From MFWN01 sp964594115 (GTDB taxonomy: Archaea > Nanobdellota > Nanobdellia > Pacearchaeales > GW2011-AR1): a DNA stretch of 64,000 nucleotides. The position numbers and the translations under genes were made by a program. Below are positions 34,035 through 41,274 of the stretch, piece by piece. The first letter of the stretch is position 1. Every line of letters begins with the position of its first letter. A model generated the notes under the pieces. The model did no database searches. It was not told the origin of the DNA and saw only the letters and a list, made by a program, of their open reading frames with translations. Location of the stretch: assembly GCA_964594115.1 (NCBI GenBank), contig CAZQLD010000003.1:9388-73387 (forward strand). The letters are read 5' to 3'.

Positions 34035-35210
34035 TTAATCTATACTCTCAATAACAGAACAATAATGTAAAATTTCATCCTTATTATAATTAATTGTTCT
34101 TACAACAGAACATCCCTCTTTTGCCTCACTTCCATAACTCACATCCCCGCAATAGCCTGCAGTAACAGCCCGATTTAAAGCTATATTTCCTTGTTGAACA
34201 CCTAAACCAATTATAGCTGCAGCTATTACAAATTTAGCAAATGGTGTGATTGTCTTTTTTGAAACTATTTTACCTGAACCTGTTATATATTGTCCTAAAG
34301 CATTTCTCATTACAGGCATTTTAACTGTTTGTGTTGCTACAAAAGCTCCTGGTTTGTATGCTAACCCCAATCCCAAAAATGCTGCCCCTGCTTTCAATGT
34401 ATCTATAAATACCTCTCCATGTCCTGGAGAACTAATTTGCATAAAAATGACAGCAAGTTCATCTCCTTGTTTATTTAACTCTATAGGATTCTCAATCTCT
34501 CTTAGTTCAAAGTCTCCTAATTGAAAATCTCCTATTTTTTCTTCCCCTTGTTCTTTTATTTCTTCTATTGTTTGTTTTGCCTCATCCTCTGTTGTTTCCT
34601 CAAACAAATCTCCTACACTAATCTTTCCTCCTTCTCCTATTAAATAATCATAATAAGTAATATCCCTATCAGCAATTTTATATCGCATCATATAATCCAT
34701 AACATCAACATCTTCTAAATTAATCCCTTTTTCCCCTAAACTCTCTTTATCAAATGCTATTCTTGAGCAGATAACACAACTTGGATACACATTATCAATC
34801 CCATAATCTTCAGCAAGCCACTGGGAAAAAATACTCACCTTTCCCTCACCCATAGTGCTCCAACAATCAATAATCTCCTGAGCAATAGCCCTATTTATTT
34901 GCTGCACATCTTTTACTTTGATTTTTGTGACACCTCCTGATTCTCCAAACTCTTCTTCACACCTTCCACCAATAAGTCCCGTAGTAATGCAAATTTTTTG
35001 TGTCTTGCATTTTAAAGGAACATAATCTTTCAAACCTCCAAAAGCAGGCAGAGTCGCCCTATAAATAACACTCTGATGACAAACCTCTCTATCAACCCTT
35101 CCTGTCCAATCTAGTCCAAAATAAACAGCTAAAAGAATTATGACAAAACTTATTATTAGTATGACTAAAACAACTATTGTTTTTGAAGTAAGTTCAGCTC
35201 TTTTTTCCAT
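34035..35210 (-). CDS. Class III-like surface protein with extra hydrophobic segments (391 residues)
   Basis: MEKRAELTSKTIVVLVILII carries the KRA motif and first helix. The ectodomain has several cysteines (REVCHQS, PLKCKTQKICI, GRCEEEF, IIDCWS, PSCVICSR) and, unlike its neighbours, two more hydrophobic stretches at about residues 270-290 and 335-350 that could be membrane or buried helices. The part around IKVKDVQQINRAIAQEIIDCW resembles VKVEDVCVISQKIYSDCIY of the gene at 35376-36182, so the two may be related. Confidence 0.72.
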   Translation of the reverse strand: MEKRAELTSKTIVVLVILIISFVIILLAVYFGLDWTGRVDREVCHQSVIYRATLPAFGGLKDYVPLKCKTQKICITTGLIGGRCEEEFGESGGVTKIKVKDVQQINRAIAQEIIDCWSTMGEGKVSIFSQWLAEDYGIDNVYPSCVICSRIAFDKESLGEKGINLEDVDVMDYMMRYKIADRDITYYDYLIGEGGKISVGDLFEETTEDEAKQTIEEIKEQGEEKIGDFQLGDFELREIENPIELNKQGDELAVIFMQISSPGHGEVFIDTLKAGAAFLGLGLAYKPGAFVATQTVKMPVMRNALGQYITGSGKIVSKKTITPFAKFVIAAAIIGLGVQQGNIALNRAVTAGYCGDVSYGSEAKEGCSVVRTINYNKDEILHYCSVIESID

Positions 35211-35247
35211 TTTAAATTATATTCTTTGATGTTTTTTAAGTTATTGT

Positions 35248-35340
35248 TTAGGAGGTAAGGGTTTTTATTATAAAATAAACTGCCACTAAAAGCAAAACAA
35301 ACAATGTTATCCACAATAATTTCTTTATTAAGTCTTCCAT
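35248..35340 (-). CDS. 30-residue single-span membrane protein
   Basis: The frame MEDLIKKLLWITLFVLLLVA and a short tail ending KTLTS is one membrane helix with a charged N terminus. A Shine-Dalgarno-like GGAG precedes the ATG. It fills the gap between two prepilin genes on the same strand. Small single-span proteins with this look occur in secretion and filament operons, but no specific role can be claimed. Confidence 0.5.
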   Translation of the reverse strand: MEDLIKKLLWITLFVLLLVAVYFIIKTLTS

Positions 35341-35375
35341 CACTCCTTTTTTAGTTTTAAAAATTTTTCTTAATA

Positions 35376-36182
35376 TCATTTTTCCTTATATTTTAAAATA
35401 ATTTCATACTGTCCTTTTCCCTGTCCACTAAGAACAGCAAGTTCATAACGCAATTCTTTCGCCTCTTCCAATGCTCTAAAACCCTCTGTTGAACGGTAGT
35501 TTCCTGCATTAAAAACATCTTGATTAGTAAGTTTTGATTCTATTTTTAAGCTATACCACATTCTTTTTTCCTCAAAAAAAGCATCAAATATAGTTTCCAG
35601 TTCTTCTCTGTCTGTTCCAAAAACTCCAGAGGGTTTAATCTTTGATTTAATTAATTCCAAAAATGTTTGCTCTCCTTCTTTACGCTCTAAAAGCTCTTTT
35701 AAAATTCCGGTAGGCTTATTAGCAATAATATTCACATTTTCTCCTAACTTGCTAAAATAAATATAAAGGGGGAGATTCTCAAGATAAATGCAATCTGAAT
35801 AAATCTTTTGAGAAATCACACAAACATCTTCTACTTTTACAGTTTTAACAGATTCAGAAATACCGCTCTGACAACACTTCTCGCTACTTTCTTTCAAGTA
35901 ATTTTTATCACACATACATAAATTATCTTCATATGAAATTAAAACCCAATCCTTAGGACTATTAATTAGTTCGCTACTTTCCTCATCATTTAGACTATTG
36001 ACTCTAGCAACAATCTTCTCTAGAGTAGACCTTGCCTGTGCAAGTTCTGATTTTACTATAAATAAACTATAAAGGCTAACAGCTAGATAAACTAAAGCAA
36101 TTATGCATAAAACAGCAATTATAAATTTCAAAGTTGTTTCTGGTAGTAATGTTATTCCTCCCTTCTTGCTTTTATTTTTCAT
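35376..36182 (-). CDS. Class III-like prepilin-type protein (268 residues)
   Basis: The N terminus KSKKGGITLLPETTLKFIIA shows KKG followed by a hydrophobic helix (about residues 18-38). A helical region and four closely spaced cysteines follow (NLCMCDKNYL, EKCCQSG), then a mostly alpha/beta ectodomain. Its ATG overlaps the end of the upstream gene by 11 bases. Partial similarity to the neighbour at 34035-35210 suggests an old duplication. Confidence 0.72.
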   Translation of the reverse strand: MKNKSKKGGITLLPETTLKFIIAVLCIIALVYLAVSLYSLFIVKSELAQARSTLEKIVARVNSLNDEESSELINSPKDWVLISYEDNLCMCDKNYLKESSEKCCQSGISESVKTVKVEDVCVISQKIYSDCIYLENLPLYIYFSKLGENVNIIANKPTGILKELLERKEGEQTFLELIKSKIKPSGVFGTDREELETIFDAFFEEKRMWYSLKIESKLTNQDVFNAGNYRSTEGFRALEEAKELRYELAVLSGQGKGQYEIILKYKEK

Positions 36183-37395
36183 TTTGACAAGCCTCTATTA
36201 AATCTTGCTTTATTTTAGACCTTTGTTTCATATGCTCCCAATAAGAATCATCAACATACAAATATTTATGTTCTGGCTGCTCATACTTCTGCCATGTTTT
36301 ACTTAAAGTAAAAGGTGATTTATAGAGATTATAAAACTGATCTATTGAATAACAAGAAACTGGAGTATAAAGAGGGGAAGCTGTCCCATATAATCGATAT
36401 GTTCCTCCAGAATAGTCAAGATCTAAAGATTGTTCCAATAAAGCATCTTGAAAAGCTTTCATTAAATCCTGTTCCAAATCAGAAGCTAAATCAATATAAT
36501 CTCCTTCATAAGTGTACTTTATAACTCTTACTAAGGCCCTATCTTTAGTCAATAAATATCTCTCAGCTCCTGAAAAATAAAAATAAAGCCCTTTTTCTGA
36601 GTCAAGTTTGACTTCTGAATCTTTATTTCCATAATTAATTTTTAGTCCATTTAAACTATCAACTAACTCATCCCTCTTCTCCCTTAATCCTATCTGCACT
36701 TCATCAGGAATCTCATTATCTACATTCCTCCAAGCTCCGTCCTCAAAATACTCTAATTTCTCGTCTTTTAATCCATAACTTCCAAAATCCAATTTGACAA
36801 TACATCTTCCCTCTCCATCATCTAAAAGAACATCAACTTCCTTGTCTAAAATAACCTTCCTTATTGGAATCTCCCCAACCTCTTCTTTTGTCTTGCACAA
36901 AAGCCTTCCGAAAAGACGAGAACCCTCTAACAATCTTAAGTCTTCTAAAGAAACATACTTATTAACATCATGAGAATCATAATTTTCAATTACATCTTTA
37001 TCTATTGTCAATAATTCATCTTTTATCTTTCCAACACCTATATTCTTCTCAGCAACGCTAATTAAAAAATCCATTTTCTCTGTATTTTCATAAAGAACAT
37101 ACAAACTTATCTTCCTATTTCCAGGGAGCATAAACAACTCTCTAACATCGCCCCAGATTTTAACATCATGCTTTCCAATTTCTGCAATCTTCTCATCGCA
37201 TCCTAATAGCGCTAGTTTATCAGGAGAAAGTGAAGTATAATCTACCTCTTTATCTCCTTCATATGCATAATCAGGCAAGCCTCTCAACCACTCTAAAATA
37301 TCTACCTTAAATATAAATATTAAAAGAGCAGCTAAAATGAGAATGGCTATTATAATCAAGACTAATTTATTTATAGTAAGATCCGCCCTTCTCAT
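36172..37395 (-). CDS. Class III-like surface protein (407 residues)
   Basis: MRRADLTINKLVLIIIAILI has the RRA motif and a hydrophobic helix to about residue 28. The long ectodomain has few cysteines, an acidic mid-section, and a C-terminal region rich in Tyr (SGGTYRLYGTASPLYTPVS). The start overlaps the stop of the 51-residue gene upstream as ATGA-type coupling (37392-37395). It is the largest protein of this run. Confidence 0.73.
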   Translation of the reverse strand: MRRADLTINKLVLIIIAILILAALLIFIFKVDILEWLRGLPDYAYEGDKEVDYTSLSPDKLALLGCDEKIAEIGKHDVKIWGDVRELFMLPGNRKISLYVLYENTEKMDFLISVAEKNIGVGKIKDELLTIDKDVIENYDSHDVNKYVSLEDLRLLEGSRLFGRLLCKTKEEVGEIPIRKVILDKEVDVLLDDGEGRCIVKLDFGSYGLKDEKLEYFEDGAWRNVDNEIPDEVQIGLREKRDELVDSLNGLKINYGNKDSEVKLDSEKGLYFYFSGAERYLLTKDRALVRVIKYTYEGDYIDLASDLEQDLMKAFQDALLEQSLDLDYSGGTYRLYGTASPLYTPVSCYSIDQFYNLYKSPFTLSKTWQKYEQPEHKYLYVDDSYWEHMKQRSKIKQDLIEACQNEK

Positions 37396-37547
37396 TTTCC
37401 TCTGAATCTAAACAAGTTTTTGATGAGCTCTAGTAGAGATATATTCTTAGCTCTCAGAATAATTAATCCACCAACAACCACAATCAAAATAACAGCAGCA
37501 ACAATCCACCACACAAGAACCTCCATTTCAATAGCTTTTTTATTCAT
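37392..37547 (-). CDS. 51-residue class III-like small pilin/membrane protein
   Basis: MNKKAIEMEVLVWWIVAAVI again has KKA followed by a hydrophobic helix, then RAKNISLLELIKNLFRFRGK. Stop and start overlap with the next gene and only a one-base gap separates it from the upstream gene, so it is translated in the operon. It lacks any ectodomain and could be a minor subunit or an assembly helper. Confidence 0.68.
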   Translation of the reverse strand: MNKKAIEMEVLVWWIVAAVILIVVVGGLIILRAKNISLLELIKNLFRFRGK

Positions 37548-37548
37548 T

Positions 37549-37926
37549 TTAACAGCCTGCATTTCCACAATCTAATTTATCTATTCTGTTTCCGAAAGGT
37601 TTCTCAGAGAGCTCATTACAAGTTAGTTTTTGTTCCATCATCTTTCCATCTTCTTTATATCTAACCTTTTTTTCTGAACAACAATAATCATAAACCGCAT
37701 TTTGAGTTGCTAATGTATTGCAACTAGCCACTACAGCGTCCACATTCGTCTCAACAAACAAACTATTTATAAACTCAGAAAATTTTCCTGTTTGCAACTC
37801 CCAAAATACTAATAAGGTTATTAAAACCAATATAGCTAAAACAATTACAACAAAAGTTCCAATCATTAATTCCGTGTCTTTCTTATCTTTAATAAAAAAA
37901 CTACTTTTTCTTTTTTTATCATTCAT
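37549..37926 (-). CDS. Class III-like prepilin, Cys-rich paralogue (125 residues)
   Basis: After a longer basic N terminus (MNDKKRKSSFFIKDKKDTEL) comes the hydrophobic helix MIGTFVVIVLAILVLITLLV. The ectodomain has VVASCNTLA, YDYCCSEKK, KLTCNELSE and DCGNAGC, the same order and spacing of Cys as in the prepilin at 31564-31917. A strong AAAGGGG Shine-Dalgarno site precedes the ATG, and two leader repeats lie upstream. It appears to be the first gene of the long pilin operon. Confidence 0.8.
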   Translation of the reverse strand: MNDKKRKSSFFIKDKKDTELMIGTFVVIVLAILVLITLLVFWELQTGKFSEFINSLFVETNVDAVVASCNTLATQNAVYDYCCSEKKVRYKEDGKMMEQKLTCNELSEKPFGNRIDKLDCGNAGC

Positions 37927-37941
37927 TTTACCCCTTTTATT

Positions 37942-38001
37942 AATTTTCTTTCTTAGTTTTTTCTTTCTAAATGTTTCTTTTTCCTAAAAAAGAAAGTTTG
38001 C
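37942..38001 (-). repeat. Leader repeat family 2, copy upstream of the pilin operon
   Basis: A 36-base block (37942-37977) and an 18-base block (37984-38001) are identical to 50335-50370 and 50378-50395. On the sense strand the element is Ga/A-rich, contains AAACTTTCTTTTTTAG, and stands just upstream of the Shine-Dalgarno site. Confidence 0.82.
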
Positions 38002-38048
38002 CTCTTTTATATAAAATAAACAAAGAAAATCACTTAATAAATATTCTG
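38001..38048 (-). repeat. 48-bp exact repeat shared with the tadC promoter
   Basis: This 48-base block, including TTTATATAAAAGAGG on the sense strand, recurs without change at 43433-43480 directly before the TadC-like gene. Here it lies 75-122 bases upstream of the pilin operon start. It contains TATA-like and Shine-Dalgarno-like sequence. Confidence 0.88.
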
Positions 38049-38139
38049 CTAATTATAAAAAATTAAACCCATCATATATATTAACTCCCTAGTAACAACA
38101 AATACAAAGATTTAAATACTTGCATTTTCTACAAAACAT

Positions 38140-38712
38140 ATGAAAAACAGACAGTCTGGAGCTAAAACAGGACTAATAGGCTTAGTTGGGGGAGCAATTT
38201 TAGCTGTTGGAATCGCCGGACTAGTAGGAGGATGTAATAGTTCTAATAGTTCTCAAAAACCTACTAAAAAAGATTATAATGAAACAAGTATTATTGAAAG
38301 TGAGTATGAAAAACTAGAAAAAAACATTCTTACAAAAGTTAAAAAAATAGCCACTTTAGATCCAAATGAACTTGAACTTGGATTTTTTGGAAAAAAGATA
38401 GGTGAAAAAGGTTATACTGTTCATTATGAAGGAAAAGATAAAGAGGGTAATGAATTTGATATATTTGTGACAAGACCAGAATACGCTCCAAAAACCTTAG
38501 GAGTAGGAGTACTTTTTTACAATCCACAAACAAATAGCTCTTGTAAGTTTGAAAGCCAACTAGATGAAACTAATGTGGAAAATATATTAAAAGTTAGTTT
38601 AGGGAAAAAAGAAAGATTGTATAATAAAGATAATTCACCTAAAGAAATGAAAAAATTAATAGCTCTAATAAAACAATTTGAATCAAAATATGCTCCTAAT
38701 AAAGACAATTAA
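38140..38712 (+). CDS. Lipoprotein-like secreted protein (190 residues)
   Basis: The signal peptide ends in a lipobox-like LVGGCNSSNSS, so the mature protein probably starts with a lipid-modified cysteine and sits on the outside of the membrane. The mature part is alpha/beta with few distinctive features. The gene lies on the plus strand inside the otherwise minus-strand filament cluster, with a TATA box (GATTTAAATAC) 25 bp upstream. Its stop overlaps the convergent neighbour by four bases. Confidence 0.75.
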   Translation: MKNRQSGAKTGLIGLVGGAILAVGIAGLVGGCNSSNSSQKPTKKDYNETSIIESEYEKLEKNILTKVKKIATLDPNELELGFFGKKIGEKGYTVHYEGKDKEGNEFDIFVTRPEYAPKTLGVGVLFYNPQTNSSCKFESQLDETNVENILKVSLGKKERLYNKDNSPKEMKKLIALIKQFESKYAPNKDN

Positions 38713-39557
38713 TCTTCTAGCCAATTATCAATAACATTAAAAACTTGTTTCATCTCTGCTTCTTCATTATAATATTTATCCATAAAATCAAGAATCTCTT
38801 CTGAATCAATTTCCATGTCATAATTTACATCTGCCTTACTATATACTTCTGTAGCCTCACAACCAGTAACAACAACACAATCTCCTGTAAAACTTTCATA
38901 ATAATTTACAGTGTTCTTTACTGAATCAATTACTTTTACAGTATCATTAGGATTTGCTCCTGCAATTATGATTTTAATAAAACCTTCTTCTACAATAAAT
39001 TGAAAAAGAGTCTTCTTAGAATCATTCCATTCTCCAACTAAATCATAAGTTAAGTCACTTGAATAAGAATTTCCTATTATAATCATATTCTGCTTTATAT
39101 CTTGAGCAGAAACTGAATAATCAGACTCATTTTTTATATTGTTTATTTGTAAAAATTGTGCTAATGAATCAGCAGAAACTCTTTCAGTTTCTGTCAATTT
39201 TTCTCCGAGAACAAAATGAATATTATCAGAATTATTTCTAATAAACTTAATCAAATGATAAAAACTATAACTCCCACAATCTAACTCTAACATTGTCATA
39301 CTAAAATCAAACTGCTCTACATCAGGATTTACATCAAGGCCTGCTAAACAAGAACCTAAATCTGTTTCATCATATCTAAAAAATACATCTACATCTCCAG
39401 AACCTGTAACTTCTAAAATTTCTATTTCATCAAAATCATTTAATTCATATGTCAGAATTTTTAATGCATTCACAATTCCAACCAACAACAAAAAAGCAAC
39501 TGCTAATAAAAAAATCCATATTATGCTCCTTTTCCTTTTTATTTTTTGCATTTCCAT
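38709..39557 (-). CDS. Membrane-anchored S-layer/dockerin-like protein
   Basis: A basic start and one hydrophobic helix (KRKRSIIWIFLLAVAFLLL) anchor the protein. The region MIIIGNSYSSDLTYDLVG followed by IKIIIAGANPNDTVKVIDSV resembles the C-terminal S-layer domain of archaeal surface proteins. The end ADVNYDMEIDSEEILDFMDK has an EF-hand/dockerin-like calcium loop (D-x-N-x-D-x-x-I-D-x-x-E). The ATG at 39557 lies after the upstream stop and is chosen over frame extensions to 39626. All domain calls are from motif look and need a profile search. Confidence 0.62.
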   Translation of the reverse strand: MEMQKIKRKRSIIWIFLLAVAFLLLVGIVNALKILTYELNDFDEIEILEVTGSGDVDVFFRYDETDLGSCLAGLDVNPDVEQFDFSMTMLELDCGSYSFYHLIKFIRNNSDNIHFVLGEKLTETERVSADSLAQFLQINNIKNESDYSVSAQDIKQNMIIIGNSYSSDLTYDLVGEWNDSKKTLFQFIVEEGFIKIIIAGANPNDTVKVIDSVKNTVNYYESFTGDCVVVTGCEATEVYSKADVNYDMEIDSEEILDFMDKYYNEEAEMKQVFNVIDNWLED

Positions 39558-39577
39558 ATTAAATTTATTTTTTATAA

Positions 39578-41230
39578 TTACCCACACCCTTTTGGAGGAT
39601 CTTTTTTCCATTTCCAGATTGAACACTGTTTATATAATTCTACATTAACATCTGCAACCCATCTAATTCTTCTCTTTGTTTTTTCACCAGCACATTTTGC
39701 AGTAAAAGGAATTATTATCGTAGCTTCAAAATATTGCCCTCTTGTTGTCACATTTTTTGTGATTCTTGTTCTAGCCTCAGAAATATTTATTTCTCTAACG
39801 CAGCCATCTCCACAATTTAAACCCTTAAGTTGTTCTTTAAGAGCTCTTTCAGCCTTTCCTCCTGCTTTTTTTAAAGCATCTATATAAGCGAACTCCCATA
39901 TAACTCCAATTTTAGTTATATGATATCCTTTAGTTATTCCAGATAAGGAACCTGAACATGTTCCAGATAATTCTCTTTCAGGATAAATTTTAGCATCCAC
40001 AACACTTACAAGATTATTTCCCTTACAACATGCTTCAGCTTGTTCTTTAGCACATGAATATTCTAAACCAAATTTTGGATTTTCATTGCATAAATCATTT
40101 GCAGCTGATGAGGCTTTCTGAACTGCCTCTCCATAAAGCTTAAACTGAGAACTGCCTTTTTTAGACATAGAAACATTTGCCGAACACTCATTATCACAAG
40201 GATCTTCTTGCTTTTTAGGAGGATAATATTCTGAGCCATTAGTAGGGGTTATAGGCTCATCAGGAGTAATAGGTTCATAGGGTTCAGGTGTTACAGGCTC
40301 ATCAGGGGTATAATCATCTGAGCCATTAGTAAGAACTGGTTCTGGAAGGGTAGGTTCTGGAAGAGTTGGTTCTGGAAGAGTAGGCTCAGGAGTATAATCA
40401 TCTGAGCTGTCAGGAGGGGTTGGTTCAGGAGGAGTTGGTTCTGGAAGAGTTGGTTCTGGAAGAGTAGGCTCAGGAGTATAATCATCTGAGCTGTCAGGAG
40501 GGGTTGGTTCCGGTTCTGGCTCATTAGCTGTACAATACGGGTTACAACGGCAACTGCAAGTATAAGCTGGACTCCCATAACTACTTGCACAATACGGGTT
40601 GCAAGTATAATCACTAGGAGTACTGCCCTGACAATTCGGTACACAAGTAAAGTACTCACAAATATAAGCTGGACTGCCTCCTCCGCAGCTTCCGCAATTT
40701 GGCACACAAGTATAATCCTCATCTGAGCTTCCAAAAATGCCAATACTTGCCAACTCTTCATCTGAATCACTTCTTATATCCCCTATTAATGTAACATTAT
40801 TATCAGGATTTTTTGCTACCCAATCTCCATCAAAAATATCATTATCATTTGTCTTTTTAACTACATAAGTAATGACAGCATCCTCAGCCTTTAATTCTGT
40901 AAACTCACTTCCAAGCCACTCAATAACTCCTTTATCTAACCTTGAACTAGTATTATAAACCCCTCCATGACTTACATTCTGAACTTCCCAACCCTTAGGA
41001 TAGTACTCAGTAATAACAAAAGCATTTATTCTTTTGTCTTTATTAACATCCAGATTAAGGGTTATAGCGTACAGCTCTCCCTGATTATCAATACTTCTCT
41101 TGATCTCTACTATTTCTTCTCTTTTCCCTTCGATAATTGTATTAAAAATATTATTAAGAGTTAGAACAATAATCAAAATTACTAAAACAAATAGGATTTT
41201 CGCATTAAAATCCTTCTTTTTTTCTTCCAT
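39578..41230 (-). CDS. Cys- and Pro-rich repeat surface protein (550 residues)
   Basis: A Lys-rich N terminus and one hydrophobic helix (ILFVLVILIIVLTL) precede a beta domain (residues 40-160) resembling a TasA-like or pilus-adhesin fold, a Cys-rich part with repeated YTCxPxC motifs (about residues 170-250), then a Pro/Glu/Asp repeat region (PEPTLPEPTLPEPTPPEP) and a C-terminal Cys-containing domain. Such stalk-plus-knot layouts are common in surface adhesins. The gene shares the neighbourhood of TadC and TadA. Host or surface attachment is a hypothesis. Confidence 0.75.
   Translation of the reverse strand: MEEKKKDFNAKILFVLVILIIVLTLNNIFNTIIEGKREEIVEIKRSIDNQGELYAITLNLDVNKDKRINAFVITEYYPKGWEVQNVSHGGVYNTSSRLDKGVIEWLGSEFTELKAEDAVITYVVKKTNDNDIFDGDWVAKNPDNNVTLIGDIRSDSDEELASIGIFGSSDEDYTCVPNCGSCGGGSPAYICEYFTCVPNCQGSTPSDYTCNPYCASSYGSPAYTCSCRCNPYCTANEPEPEPTPPDSSDDYTPEPTLPEPTLPEPTPPEPTPPDSSDDYTPEPTLPEPTLPEPTLPEPVLTNGSDDYTPDEPVTPEPYEPITPDEPITPTNGSEYYPPKKQEDPCDNECSANVSMSKKGSSQFKLYGEAVQKASSAANDLCNENPKFGLEYSCAKEQAEACCKGNNLVSVVDAKIYPERELSGTCSGSLSGITKGYHITKIGVIWEFAYIDALKKAGGKAERALKEQLKGLNCGDGCVREINISEARTRITKNVTTRGQYFEATIIIPFTAKCAGEKTKRRIRWVADVNVELYKQCSIWKWKKDPPKGCG
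40353..40510 (-). repeat. Coding tandem repeat in the Pro-rich stalk
   Basis: A 74-base sequence at 40353-40426 is repeated exactly at 40437-40510, period 84 bases or 28 codons. It encodes the PEPTLPEP/PDSSDDYTPEP unit of the surface protein. Shorter degenerate copies flank it on both sides, so stalk length may vary between strains. Confidence 0.9.
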
Positions 41231-41274
41231 TCTTTTCTTTTTTTCAGAGATTAATTAATTTTTATTCAATAACT

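Noticed and set aside
40353..40510. CRISPR-like direct repeats
   Set aside because: Period is an exact multiple of three, the unit is coding and Pro-rich, and there are only two copies without spacers.
40291..40770. 159-residue frame overlapping the Pro/Cys-rich surface protein
   Set aside because: It is a second frame through a low-complexity repeat; the composition (Val, Ile, Leu, Gln runs) is an artefact of the Pro-rich codons and it has no promoter.
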